A DNA stretch of 28,019 bases, from NCBI GenBank assembly GCA_021014945.1, contig MU266638.1, positions 1 to 28,019 on the forward strand. Direction: 5' to 3'. This DNA is from Leucogyrophana mollusca. Taxonomy: Eukaryota > Basidiomycota > Agaricomycetes > Boletales. The position numbers were made by a program, and so were the translations under genes. This document shows positions 1-10,783 of the stretch, piece after piece. The notes beneath the pieces are model-generated. The model ran no database searches. It saw only the letters and a program-made list of their open reading frames with translations, and was not told the origin of the DNA. Within the stretch, counting starts at the first letter, position 1, and the number at the start of each line of letters is the position of its first letter.

Positions 1-37
1 AATCTAAGTTGACGGTCCCCTCAATAACTACTATACA

Positions 38-433
38 ATGAACATATCAACTCCCCGCGTCCCCCGTAAGCTCTGGAGGACTCTCAGACGAGATATACCG
101 TCTGGGAGGAGTACATTTTGGTGGATTTCACAGAACGGACGGTTTGATAATCTGAGACGACCATCCCCTGCAGAAATTTACGCTGATTCAGAATATCCAA
201 GATTTGAAGCAATCGGTGGAGAATTGAGCGAGGAATCGTGGATATACAAAATGTTACAGAATGTGGCAATATTTTCTCTATTCGGCCTCGCGCCTTCTGT
301 ACCGCAAATAGCTGTAATATTGGATCAGTTGGGTGGCTGTACAGCTAATTGCTTGGAGGACGACGACCAGTGCCAGGGTTCGCACATGCTGGCACTCTCT
401 GCTCATGGTGGGTTGGCTATGGACTTTCTGTAG
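38..433 (+). CDS. Weak hypothetical ORF upstream of the amidase
   Basis: This is a 131-codon open frame from ATG to TAG. I do not recognise the protein. The middle has a plausible mix of residues (PSPAEIYADSEYPRFEAIGG, then an acidic stretch and a hydrophobic IFSLFGLAPSVPQIAVIL segment), but there is no known motif. No paired splice signals clearly extend it. It ends about 285 bases before the amidase start and reads the same way, so it could be the end of an upstream gene, a small gene, or chance. A competing minus-strand frame (84-269) is no better. Low confidence that it is expressed. Confidence 0.2.
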   Translation: MNISTPRVPRKLWRTLRRDIPSGRSTFWWISQNGRFDNLRRPSPAEIYADSEYPRFEAIGGELSEESWIYKMLQNVAIFSLFGLAPSVPQIAVILDQLGGCTANCLEDDDQCQGSHMLALSAHGGLAMDFL

Positions 434-626
434 TGGCATGCAGTTCTGTACGTTCCTAATATCTTACGCCAACCGCGAGCTCAGCGGCTCCCAGCTATAT
501 CTTGATAACAAAGATAACGAGGTCAGGTGGACGCCTGTGAAGATTGGGCGCCCTGCTTTCTTACGTGCGTCCTGAATTAATCTGGAATAACTGCACTCGG
601 ATTCAGAAGTTCTTCTGTTCTCAGTG

Positions 627-633
627 TATAAAG
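627..633 (+). promoter_or_regulatory. TATA-like element of the amidase gene
   Basis: The sequence TATAAAG lies about 85 bases upstream of the amidase ATG at 718. That is a reasonable place for a core promoter in a fungal gene. CT-rich stretches follow before the start codon. Assigned by motif and position only. Confidence 0.45.
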
Positions 634-717
634 GCCGCCTACCCTCGTAACGGACTCTCACCAGTCTCCCTGGTGCTCACCACGACCTACATAGGCCAGC
701 GGGAGAGCTAGCTCGCA

Positions 718-2683
718 ATGCTGTTCTCGTACCTCCAGCACCGTCGCATCTGGTAAGTTTCGTGATTCTGAACCCGAACAAGCAAGATTCGTCATTATTT
801 ATCTCGTGTCTCCACAGCCGCGACAAGCAGAACGAGCGTAGCCAGAGAATCAGCTCTCTTCCCCACGTCTACCACGAGCCATTAACTCCCCATGACATCC
901 ACATCCTCTCCCAACCCGTCTCTACCCTGGTTTCCTCCGTTCAAACCTCGTCCCTTTCCCCAACGGACATCCTCACAGCCTACGCGAAAAAGGCCCTCCA
1001 AGCTCACGCTCAGACCAACTGTTTGACTGAGATCATGATAGCCCCAGCCGAAAACTGGGCTCATACCGCGAATCGCTCGGGACCTCTCGCTGGCGTGCCC
1101 GTCTCATTCAAGGACATGATCGCGCTCAAGGGGTGGGATTCCTCTTTAGGATATTCGGCGTTTGTGGGGAAGCCTATGGCCTATGACGGCGCGCTGGTTC
1201 GCCTTCTGCGTGATGCGGGCGCGGTACCGTACGTTAAGACGAATGTCCCAACGACTCTGCTCTCATTCGAGTCTACGAACGACGTGTTTGGGGTGACAGA
1301 GAACCCGCACAAGAAAGGGTACAGCCCCGGGGGGTCCTCAGGCGGCGAGGGCGCGCTGTTGGCATTTGGCGGAGCGAGACTTGGGATTGGCACAGACGTA
1401 GCTGGGAGTGTTCGCGCGCCTTCGCATTATTCGGGCGTATACACCATCAAGGCTAGCATGTACCGATTCTTAAAAGCGGGAAGCGCAACAAGCATGCCGG
1501 GGCAGGAAGGTGTGCCGGCGACGCATAGCCCAATGACGCGGACCCTGGAGGACCTCGAGACGTTCTGGCGCGCGATCTTCCAGATGAAACCTTGGGAATA
1601 CGACTACTCGGTGAGCATGCTTGCAATTGCAGATCACGCAGTGCGCTGATGGGGCATGTAGGTCTTGAACATCCCTTGGAGAGACGTCAAGCTACCTGAA
1701 AGCCGTCCGATCAGGTTTGGTGTCATGTGGGATGACGGTATGTGCACGTCAATATTCCCCAAATCGTGGCTTATACCTCTTCAGGCGTCGTCGCGCCTAC
1801 TCCTGCTTGCCTGCGCGCTCTGAAGATGGTGACATCCGTCCTCGAGAAGAACGGCCACGAAATCGTCACACTGTAAGAATATCTCTGTTCCCAAACAAGA
1901 AGCCCTCGCTCACCCCCAAAATAGTGTATCTCCGAGCCCCTACGAAGGCCTCCAGATTGCCTCCCAGCTCCTCCTCGCTGATGGCAGCGTCACCGCCTCC
2001 AAGCCCTTCCACGCCTTCGAAAGCAACGACGCCGGAATGGTTCCCGCCTTCCGTGCCCTCCGTCTGCCGCGCTTCATCATGAAGCTCTACTCCTGGTACC
2101 ACCGCTACATCCGGCGCGACCCTACCTACGCCGGGCTTATCGACGGGTGGTATCAGAAGTCGGTACCGGAATACTGGGCGCTCATCGCCAGGAGAGAGGA
2201 CTATCGTGCGCGGTGGTTCAAGGTCTGGCGGGACGTACAAGTCGACGGTGGGAAAGGCGACCAGGGCGTTGATTTCATTCTCACTGTGCCCAATGGCCTG
2301 CCTGCGGTCCCGCACAAGGGAATGAGGCATGGATGGAAAGCGTGCGGATACACCTTCCTCTTCAATTTGGTCAGTGTGCACCATTGGCTCCGTGTTCATA
2401 CTTCTCACAATACCCCTGTCTTTAGCTCGACTACAGCGCTGGGGTGATGCCCATCACACATGTGGACGGGGCAGTGGATGGGCTCCCACGTTCGTTCCGC
2501 CCACGAAACGCTGTTGAAAGGGACAACTACCGCATGTATGATGCCAAGGCAATGGACGGACTGCCCGTGGGTGTGCAGGTTGTTGGACGACGCCTTGAGG
2601 AGGAGCGCGTGCTCGAAGGCATGAAGCTTATCGAACGGCTGCTGAGAGAGAGCGGAATGGGGTATGTTGGTTTACCTATGTAA
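718..2683 (+). CDS. Amidase-signature family hydrolase, six exons, intact
   Basis: A fungal amidase that hydrolyses carboxamide bonds (exact substrate unknown), probably cytosolic since no signal peptide is seen. Exons are 718-752, 818-1610, 1662-1737, 1785-1872, 1925-2369 and 2426-2683. Introns are 47-65 bases, with donors gtaagt, gtgagc, gtatgt, gtaaga and gtcagt, and all end in AG. The spliced length is 1695 bases, giving 564 residues, normal for fungal family members. The full catalytic triad is visible: Lys110 in SFKDM, cis-Ser185 in GGSSGGEGA, and nucleophile Ser209 in GTDVAGSVR. The C-terminus carries the usual DGLPVGVQVVGRRLEEERVL block. The ATG at 718 was chosen because the exon spliced at 753 enters the long frame exactly; upstream frames close. 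I see no frameshift or missing residue. Sure of the family, not of the substrate. Confidence 0.93.
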
Positions 2684-4110
2684 GTGTACGGTGCTTTGAT
2701 CATGTAATTGTACGCCACAAATGCGACAAATGAATGACTAGCGACATGGGCGGCGCACATGCTTGTTTTGCCCGCCCGGCCACGGAAATGCTGTCTGGTA
2801 CAGCCAACCGCAGACCCCTATGCGGATATTTCTTCTGGGATGCTTTCCTAGTCTAGGGGCATGGCCGTCAGAGGCACATTACCAAAATTGACTTGAACAT
2901 TTTGAACGAAACGATCCAGACGCAGGGCAATGTCATCGGGCATCTCGGGATGGAACAATCGTCGGCCTCCAGGCGGCGCCTGATTCATATCACCGCTGGA
3001 GTTCCCTCAGCGCCGAGTTTCCGTTGCGCCGAGATGCCGTGGATTCCGAATCGTTAATGAGAGGGCTCCGAGCGCCACGGGCGCCTTCAGGGCCCCAACG
3101 ACGGCTAGCTTTCGGGCTCCCGGAAGCCAAGTTCCTGTCCCATTATCAAGTGCCAGGCGGTAATAGAGTCTGAATAATCAGACATACTCGTGGAGCCGTA
3201 CAAGCTAAGCAGTGATTACTGTCAGCGGACGGAAGGTACCAGGGAGTCCGGATGGGCATAGTAAACATGCTTAGTATACTATTTTAATATGAATGGCCAA
3301 GTCCCGCATGTGTATTGAGATGGGTCCTGCCAACCGAGATTCATCGGTCATGGTCCAGCGTCCGAGAACCGAGCGTGCTTAGAAATGCGCTGGCTACTAA
3401 GTGCCGATTACATTTACGCGGGCGGGAAGGGAGTCGGAATGGATTGAGTGGAGCGACTTACGAACGAAGGAGTGACACTTGCGACGAGTGCGAATTCGCC
3501 GTCCACAAGCGTGTTGACCCGTAATCTGTAGTAGTCAGCTGGGTGCTGTGGTTGCGTCAGCACGGGAAGTTTTCGCTTCTCCTGCGTCGGAATCCGCCCG
3601 TGGTATGACGGCTAACTAGGACAGGGGAATATTTACCAACACGATGCCACGCATGTGATTCATCAAACTCGGTGGAGGCGCCGGATCCCCTACACGATGT
3701 TCCCCTTCTCCCTAGCCAGGTGTGATCCTTCTCCGGCACGATCGACGGTGTCCTTTCTTGGTAAACCCCCCTTCAAACGTGTTCTACTTTGATCCCGCTA
3801 GCGAGGGGAAGAATCACGCTGTCGAATCTGTGGATCCCGCGGTTCAAGGCGAATGCGAGCCTTCATGGGAGGTGGAGAAGCAGTAGCACACAAATCGAGT
3901 GGCGAGGCAGAACGCCTAAAGCCAGGACAAGGGGTCAATGTCTTCGCCAAAGCCAAGAGTACGGGTGGACCAATTCCAGGACAAATGAGGCACGGATCCA
4001 GTCAAGGGCCAGGAAGAGCCCCCAAAGTCCAGGACGAGGCAGGGTCCAATGCGCCCAAGCTTGAAGATTGACGCCCGAACCCAGGCCCACCATAGAAGTC
4101 CAGAGCGGGG
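2684..4110. other. Gene-poor stretch after the amidase
   Basis: I find no gene I can support here. Open frames are short (under 100 codons), overlap on both strands and show no recognisable motif. No donor, branch site and acceptor sets line up. The first 100 bases presumably include the 3' UTR of the amidase. Confidence 0.5.
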
Positions 4111-4120
4111 AACGAGCCAG

Positions 4121-4145
4121 GACCAAGACCAAGACCAAGACCAAG
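4121..4145. repeat. GACCAA hexanucleotide repeat, about four units
   Basis: The hexamer gaccaa is repeated about four times. It makes spurious TKTKTK (plus) and SWSWSW (minus) peptides, so open frames across it should not be trusted. A short echo (accaagaccaagac) occurs near 5421-5434. Confidence 0.85.
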
Positions 4146-4179
4146 CCCAATGAGACACGACCGCGACTTGGTCCGCACG

Positions 4180-4226
4180 TCACGGAGGATGAACAGGGTG
4201 TGTCACGGAGGATGAACGGGGGGTGT
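4180..4226. repeat. Two-copy tandem repeat of about 23 bases
   Basis: The phrase gtcacggaggatgaac followed by a G-run and tgtcacgg occurs twice in a row with one or two differences. No function is apparent. Confidence 0.8.
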
Positions 4227-5572
4227 CACGGATCAGTAACGGGCTTAGGAACTGAAAGCAGGGCGGGGAGATGCGCGGCACAAAGGTGGGTGACGAAATA
4301 TCCAGGGCGATCGGTACTGCGCCGAGATGGTGACATGCCCAAGACGATCAGCATCAGTCGGATATATAGATTGAAACGGGGTCGGTGGGGGCTCTGAGGA
4401 CGTCTAGAGTGGAAGGGCGGGGACCTCTAGGCATGTCTAAGTAGGGTAGGGTGAACCGTTGGCTCACCTGTATGCGACACGAACAATGAGGCAGCGACAT
4501 CTGAGAGGGGCGACACAGATGTATCTGTACCCGTCAGCTGAAGTTCGATGCTGATGCTGATGTTAGTGACCTTGTATTTCTCGTCTAAATCTAAATCTAA
4601 ATCTAAATCTAAATCAGAGTCTGTGTGACCACCAGATGAACTCACAGTCCAGGTCAGCGGGGTGACGTGAAACGTCAGATGAGGGCTTAAACACTGAGAT
4701 GATCAGTAAAAGATCGTAAGTATCACTGTTGGATGTTACAGATTTGAAGGGGACGCACTGCGTACCACGGATGATCTGGAGTCTCATGTTCCAGGACGTA
4801 CATCGACGAGCTGGAACATGGATGAATCCTCGGCGCTATGCAACCAAAGCCCCCCAACAAGCCCGCATAACTGGGATTCGAGTACCAGTGATAATTCTGG
4901 GATCAGTCATACCATCGCGCCCAGCCCCCTCGCATCACATCGCACCACACCCCTCCAAGTCTCCCAGCATCTTACACGAACATCGAAAAATAAACATCCC
5001 TCCCACTACTCCCCACCGACACGGTTCCCACGACAATTATATCCGCGTCGAAGATCATCCCGCGGAGTAACCACTTCACGAGGATCAGCTCGATATATAA
5101 GTGTATAAAAATACCCTCGAGGAGCTCTCACGAGGACGCGTTCCCCGATGCGCACTCGCGGAAGTGAGATGTACGAATGTGGACCAGGGGAGAAGTGCGA
5201 CTCAGATCCTAAGGCCGGCGAGCGCTGTGGTGCGCGCGATGATCCAACGGGGCCGGGGAACGAACGCTCGCCAAGGCCAAGCGTCAAAAGCAAACGTCTA
5301 TCTAAACGCCGAACACCCCAAGTGGTCGATATTAAGGACCGACTGCGTATATCTATGCCCACCGGGAGTGCCTATGGCCTACAGCGGTGCGAGGACGCCA
5401 GCGGGCCCAAGACTCGGAACCAAGACCAAGACAGCTGACAGCTTGGATCTATAACTCCGAGAGGAAACGTCAGGCAGAAATAGGTCGTGATCTCCGATGG
5501 ATCATGGGTTCGGAGTCGAACTTGCAGGAGCTCCAAGCCAAGGGTGATCCCCTTCCCTAAACCCGCGACGCC
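4227..5572. other. No supportable gene
   Basis: Only overlapping short frames on both strands, with no motif and no consistent introns. The stretch includes a TCTAAA microsatellite, listed separately. Confidence 0.45.
4584..4615. repeat. TCTAAA hexanucleotide repeat, about five units
   Basis: About five perfect units of tctaaa. On the minus strand it reads as an artificial Asp-Leu dipeptide run. It is not the usual fungal telomere repeat (TTAGGG). Confidence 0.9.
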
Positions 5573-6660
5573 GGTGACGTACGACCCTGCAGATATCAGT
5601 GATACTTGATACTTGGAATCCTGTGCGGTGGATTCAGCTTCCTATCACAGCCGTCTCGGGGCTTTCCAGCCACAGCCTCTCGAAGCTTCCCTATCCAGCC
5701 ATCTCGCGGATTCTTCTGCCCAACGTAGCCACGTCGCGGCTTTCAGATCCACTGCGCACCATAGCCATCTCGGGGGTTTCGTGTTCTGTTCTCTGCGCAC
5801 CATAGCCATCTTGCGGATTTCGTGTATTATAGCCGCCGCGACCTTCAAGGTCTCTGCACACCATAGCCATCCTAACGGCTTCCGCGACAACCTTGTCCCG
5901 CCAGATTGGCGCGGAGGCAAAAAAGAGTTTGGGGTCCGATGGGGGTTTGTAGGTCGCTGTCGCTGTGCAGTGGTTGCTGTATGAATAGTATAGTAGGCGA
6001 CCGACTATGATGCGGGAGCGTCGGAGTGGTGCGTTGTTTGGTGCTGAGCTCAGGGATATAGGGGTACCACTATTATGTGCAGGTGTTTGTGAGTGAGCGG
6101 CTGAAGCTATGCGTTATATGTTGCATTGGCGCTGAAGTGGTTGTCTTTTTCGAGAGTGAGGTGCCGGACGGAACGACGTGTGGCGGGACGGAGATAGGCT
6201 CGCAGTCCGTGTCTGAGCCTTTTTTGCGGGGCCGACGGGGTACGCGTTTCAAGTTACGCCACGTGACGAGGGGGAGCGGGAGAGGGGAGACGCGTGCGAC
6301 ACGGAAGCTAGCTTGCAGCTCGGGCGGGTGCAAGTTACACCTTCAGCGGGAGCTATGTTGGGGCTCGGAACGGGATCTAGCCCCCCCCCCAGCTCGGAGC
6401 GGGCCTACGTACTTGCCACCACGTCGGCATGCAAGCGGGAGCATTTGGCACAAGGCCCCGCGCGGACCCAGACATACGGAGATGGGACGGAATGGAAGTA
6501 ATGGCAAACGCACGGGTGCTGAGATGACGCAGACGCGGCGGCCACAGACCACGGCCTGCGGCGGGCATGCATCTCAGCATGGCCATCCGTGGCAGACGGG
6601 AAGTCCAGTAGCCTGACGGGTGCACTGGAAGGGATGGGTGGGTGCCGACCGGAGGGCAAA
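5573..6660. repeat. Tandem segmental duplication, copy 1 (diverged)
   Basis: This segment matches 6833-7990 in the same order throughout. Shared landmarks are: ggtgacg then cgaccctgcagatatcagtga at the left; a minisatellite; cgctgtcgctgtgcag then tgtatgaat; tgatgcgggagcgtcgga; gaagctatg; cgacacggaagct; and gggtgctgagatgacg then cggccac. Spacing differs through indels. I cannot identify any intact gene in it; the 179-codon frame 6077-6616 is not preserved in copy 2. It may be an old duplicated non-coding or decayed locus. Confidence 0.7.
5645..5895. repeat. Degenerate minisatellite, about eight units
   Basis: About eight imperfect units built on the core caccatagccatctcgcgg followed by ctttc or attcc. 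Core length is about 24-26 bases with variable spacers. The best units lie at 5757-5885. The related minisatellite at 6945-7120 sits at the matching place in tandem copy 2. Confidence 0.7.
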
Positions 6661-6944
6661 AAGATGACGGGAGACAGACACGGAACGGGACACTAGCGCC
6701 CGGGAGTGATGAGGAGGCATTATAACACGGCGCCGGGGGTCGGCGCTTGTGCTGAGAGTCATCTATGTATGTGTGTACCCCGCTGGATGTCACGGTGATG
6801 CTTGTCTCCATGATCTGCTTCCCTGGAAGTCACGGTGACGAAAGCGCAGAGACGACCCTGTAGATATCAGTGATGCTGAGAATCGGCGGTGCGCGAGGTG
6901 ATGGCATCACTGGTATCATAGCCTCATCGATAATCATGGCTTCC

Positions 6945-7120
6945 CCGTATCACAGCCGTCTCGCAGCTTCTCGAGACATCATAGCCAACTCGTGGCTTCC
7001 CTGACCCACGGTACCATACACGATACAGCTCTCTATCGCAGCCCTCCCCCCGTGGCCTCCCTGGGTTCTCACCACAGCCACATCGCAACTTTAAGTTACC
7101 ATAGCCGCCCTCGTGTCGTG
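6945..7120. repeat. Degenerate minisatellite in tandem copy 2
   Basis: About five units of the same core as at 5645-5895, for example tatcacagccgtctcgcagc, then catcatagccaactcgtggc, then ttaccatagccgccctcgtg. There are fewer units than in copy 1, so unit number changed after the duplication. Confidence 0.6.
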
Positions 7121-7737
7121 GCGCACACTTTGTCTGATTAGATGCCTGTGTGATTGGCGCGTAGATGGGATATGCGTGATTGCAGGTAAGGACCGAGTTA
7201 CAGTCGCTGTCGCTGTGCAGACTGTTGTTGTATGAATGAAAGGGTGTGGCAGCTGTTGGTGGAGACGGCGAGCGCAAGGCACGTGATGTGATGCGGGAGC
7301 GTCGGAAAGTGGCGAGGGATCTGGAAAGTGCTACTATGAGGGCATGAACGGGTCCTGGATGTTCTGGAAGTGGTTGAAGCTATGTTACGATGAGACAAAG
7401 GCACGTTGATGTCATGATGTTTTTGAAAAAGTCACTTTGAGGGAACGCGGAACGGAAGGCCTGGTTCCGGGCGTTGAACGGAGATAGAGCCTCAGCTCTC
7501 AGTCTCAGGTTAAATTTTATCTGGCAGGGCTGAGGACTCAAGCTCAAGTTGTACCGCGTGCACGTGGGAGGAAAGAGGACGGTTAGACAGACCCGAGCGA
7601 CACGGAAGCTGGTTTCCAGCGCGAGATGGGGCTAATTCTAATTTTCTGGGAGGACTCTACACCAAACGGAACGGCAAGTTAAAAATTTCAGGACAGGGCG
7701 CAATCAGGTTTGCCACAGGGGCCTCGTGGGGGACGGA

Positions 7738-7772
7738 CATATCACATATCCAATATCACATATCACATATGG
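7738..7772. repeat. ATATCACAT short tandem repeat
   Basis: Four imperfect units of atatcacat or atatccaat. This is an insertion relative to tandem copy 1 near 6475. Confidence 0.7.
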
Positions 7773-8210
7773 AGAAGGAACAACGGAACAGATTGGCAAA
7801 TGAACGGGTGCTCGGATGACGTACTGGGTATCTGCGGAAGAAGCAGCGGCCACGCACGACGGGGGTGTACCACGCACACTATACCATGTCGAGGGCATAA
7901 TATAGATTATTGAGGACGTCCGTGACAGACGGGGAGCAGTTGGACAGGGTGCAGGGATGAATGGATGGATGGTTGGTACGGGCAGGTGGGCTGCGCACAC
8001 TGACATTGTCGCGTGGCAAAGTGAGGTTCTTTCCCAAAGAGGCAATGGAAAGTTCCTTGTACACCGGAGTTGACGCCGACGAAGATGGAGAACCCGAACA
8101 CCATGGAACGTGACAACAGCCGTGAGTTCTACCTACAAATACACGCCACATCTCTTCACAATCCAAAAACCAGCACCCCGACGAAAGCTCCAGCAGCGAT
8201 AACGACGACG

Positions 8211-9685
8211 ATGGCAGCCTCAACCTGGACCAGCCTGCCCACGGAGATGCAACTCTCTGTAATCACACTGCTCTCCAAACACGATACCCGCTCGCTCTCG
8301 ATCACCTCTCGCGCCTCCCACTCCCTCTGCCTCCCCGCCCTATACCATGACGTCAGTATCCCCTCCGCCGCTGCCCTCCGAATCTTCCCGGTGGCGTATG
8401 CCTCACACACCAGACGCCTCTCCGTAAACACAAAGACCGGCCAGCGTGTCCCAGTCACAGACGCACTCGCAGCCCTCCTCCGCTCGTGCACTCGCCTCCA
8501 GTCGCTGTCGCTCTCCCTCGCGGCGCCGCTCAGCGCACAAACCATCATACCCGCTTTTTCCGGCCTTATCTGTCTCGATAATTTCGAGATCGGATGCTGG
8601 GGACGAGAAGAGGACGCTTGTCTGTGAGTATTGACGTCACTGGTCATTCCACTCGCACTGACGCACTCACCAGCTCCGAGCGCCTCGTGGTCGCACTCGC
8701 ACTCTCCCTCCCGTCGCTCACCCACCTCAAAGTCTCCCACGTGTCCCGATCCGCCCTCCACGTGGATCCCACCACCGCGCCGTTCGACGTCCCGCTCGCT
8801 CTCCACGACGATGACGTCGTCCTCCCGGAGAATCCCGCTGCCGACCTCTCCCTCCCCGCGCTCCTCCGCATCCCGACCCTCAAATCCCTCGAGGTGCACG
8901 ATACCTGGCTCGGCTGCGATACCGAGTTCACATGCGACACCCCTCTACCACTCGCCACCCCCCTCGCCCTCCCCAGTGACACCCCCCTCCGCTGCGACAC
9001 CTCCCTCGCCGGTATACCCTCCCCGCAGTGCACCTCTCCCTCGCTGCAGCGCCTCGTCCTCACGGGCAGCATGTACCACCAGTCGTCCTCGGCGCCCTCC
9101 GCCTGGCTCGCCCGCATCGAGCACATCGACCACCTCGAGCTCGGCTCCCCCGTCTCCCTCCTGCCCCCTACCCCCGTCGACGAGCAAGCCCCGTGGCGCG
9201 CAGCGTTCGGCGACTACCCCACCGCTTCGTTTGTCGACGAGGCAGAGGAGTTTGCCGACGAGGAGTCGACGTCCAACGATGCGCCGAAGCGTCGCTCGCG
9301 CTCTCGTTCTCGCTCACGCTCCAGCCAGCCGCCCCTCCCGCTCCCGCTCCCCTCCATCACCCACCTCCACATCGACGCCGCCAGCTTCCCCCTCGACGCC
9401 CTCCGCGAGACCATGGACGTCCTCGCCGCCTGCGGACTCGTCAGCGTCAGCGTCGGGTACACCTCCCCCGTCGACGCACCACGCGAGGCGTTCGCGTTCG
9501 ACGCAAAAGCGTGCGCAAAAGCACCCGTGGACACGAGCGACTTTGCGACGCAGTGCGCACTGGAGGACCTCGAGGACTGGCGGGAGGCCATCGATGCGCT
9601 CCTCCTCGTGTCGTCGCCGGCCTCGCAGCTCCGCAGCGTGCAGGTTGCGCTGGCCCCTGGGGTTGCTGCGCGGTGGGAGCTCTAG
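8211..9685 (+). CDS. F-box protein, copy A, two exons
   Basis: Probable SCF ubiquitin-ligase substrate adaptor. Exons are 8211-8623 and 8674-9685. The 50-base intron has donor gtgagt, branch site actcac and ends in cag, giving 474 residues. An F-box-like helix set fills residues 4-50 (TSLPTEMQLSVITLLSKHDT, then SLSITSRASHSLCLPALYHDV). The rest is leucine-rich with LRR-like spacing (LPSLTHLKVSHVS, IPTLKSLEVHDTWLG). After an acidic VDEAEEFADEE patch comes a Ser-Arg tract (RRSRSRSRSRSS), then a further LRR-like tail. I chose the ATG at 8211, directly before the F-box. In-frame ATGs at 8070, 8085 and 8103 would add up to 47 residues; that stretch looks more like 5' UTR. The product is nearly the same as the gene at 20826-22296. 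Target unknown. Confidence 0.8.
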
Positions 9686-10384
9686 AGTCGAGGGATGTGG
9701 CCGTTATACCCTTTTTGTAAAATAGTTTTCTTTATCTTTATTCTTTAGGTGTATAGTGTATCGATTTCATCTGGGTCTGGGTCTCCGTGTGCGCGACTAG
9801 ATTTGTACTACATATTCACTATCATTATGACCTTATGACCTCACGCTTTTTATGATGGGTACAGTCCGCAGATACTTATACGGACTCCGCGATAGACTTT
9901 GAGATAGTAGAGTACTGGTACTTGGTTGTTATAAAGCCCCCTGAACAATACTAGAGCTTGGATTTCACGATCGACTTGCGTGACTGGCACCCACCGCCCC
10001 ATCCCGCCCTTTCATCTGTCGGTACAGTATGTGCCGCTAAGAAGCTTTCAGAGCCCGAGAGGCGCGGCTGCTGGCACAACGCCACACAAGTATCTCCCTG
10101 ATAGTAAGTACCGCCACTGGAACGGCGAGCCAATTTCTAAGACTTATGTACTGTTCGTAGCACTCGTGAGTATCCATCTATTATTAACCACTCTTTTCCA
10201 CTTCTTCACCATTTCGCACTGCTTCATCACTGCCTGCCGCTGCTAATTGCCCAATGTACCCCCACGGCCGTCGGCGATAGCGGCTTCGACACAGGATATC
10301 CCATTTGAGAGAAGACTTCGAGGCTGTTGAGGTAACAGATAACAGATTTTCAACGCTAACTACGTTACATGGTAACTCAGGTGC
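9686..10384. other. 3' flank of F-box copy A, no gene seen
   Basis: The start looks like a 3' UTR: it is T-rich (tttttgtaaaatagttttc, then ttattctttag). Further on is a tataaag at about 9931-9937. Bases 10000-10140 resemble 23644-23803 (see that repeat). The one open frame (9980-10246) is unlike any family I know and is not preserved in copy B. Confidence 0.5.
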
Positions 10385-10711
10385 CTAACATCGACAAAGT
10401 AAGTACCTCGTCAGCGCAACGAAAAGCACGCAAATACACATAAGATAAACCATTAAAAGACAAAAGACAAGTAAGAAACAAAAGGAAACAAAAACAAGAG
10501 ATAAAGATGAAGCCAGTGGGCCATGAATTTCGGGACGAGTCAAGCAAGCAGGGACGGCAAGGGTAAAATTGAGCAAAGTTAGTTCGACAAATTCATGGGA
10601 AGGGGAAAATAGAACGAAGTCACCGAGGCACAAAGTAGGGAGATGGACAGGGGGAGGCGGAACAGCGGAGCGTTGTAAGGAAGTAGTTAAATGATCCACA
10701 GCGGCATTCAA
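10385..10711 (-). pseudogene. Retroelement RNase H fragment, copy A
   Basis: Minus-strand frame whose first half resembles the end of the RNase H domain of fungal retroelements. The stretch AAVDHLTTSLQ corresponds to the usual ADHLAT helix with the last catalytic Asp. It is followed by the typical tail VPPPPVHLPTLCLGDFVLFS. The second half becomes a low-complexity hydrophobic run and is probably not real protein. The upstream domain core is absent or unrecognisable here because similarity to copy B stops at 10783. Related to 22994-23659. The family is assigned from memory of such proteins. Confidence 0.5.
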
Positions 10712-10783
10712 ACGAGCCGGAACGGAAGACGATCCTGTGTGTGCTGGTGTGTAAGACAGAGCCGGGTGTTGTGGCCGACGAGA

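Larger units (their letters stand above)
6833..7990. repeat. Tandem segmental duplication, copy 2 (diverged)
   Basis: The partner of 5573-6660, starting again at ggtgacg and cgaccctgtagatatcagtga. Divergence is considerable: base changes and indels occur every few bases, but landmark order is kept to about 7990. No gene is recognisable. It ends just before the 2.7 kb segmental duplication that begins at 8061. Confidence 0.7.
8061..10783. repeat. 2.7 kb segmental duplication, copy A
   Basis: Starts at acaccggagttgacgcc and ends near gtggccgacgaga. It aligns end to end and in the same orientation with 20685-23392, with only scattered substitutions and small indels. It carries the complete F-box coding region, its 3' flank and a fragment of a retroelement RNase H domain. 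The left edge lies 9 bases upstream of the first possible ATG of the F-box gene, so upstream sequence is not shared between the copies. Confidence 0.93.

Noticed and set aside
1866..2408. 180-codon minus-strand ORF opposite the amidase
   Set aside because: Complement of confirmed amidase exons and an intron; no motif of its own.
3916..4183. Minus-strand ORFs with SWSWSWSW and LVLVLVLVL
   Set aside because: Artefacts of the GACCAA microsatellite at 4121-4145.
4584..4615. TCTAAA repeat as a possible telomere tract
   Set aside because: Internal, only about five units, and not the TTAGGG-type repeat expected in fungi.
6077..6616. 179-codon plus-strand ORF
   Set aside because: Not preserved in the tandem copy at 6833-7990, overlaps equally long minus-strand frames, and has no motif.
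8156..9591. Long minus-strand and alternative-frame ORFs over F-box copy A (for example 8156-8899, 8631-9725, 9028-9720)
   Set aside because: They are shadows of a GC-rich coding exon. Arg-, Pro- and Ser-rich alternate frames are expected, and the F-box frame alone carries a domain and a conserved intron.
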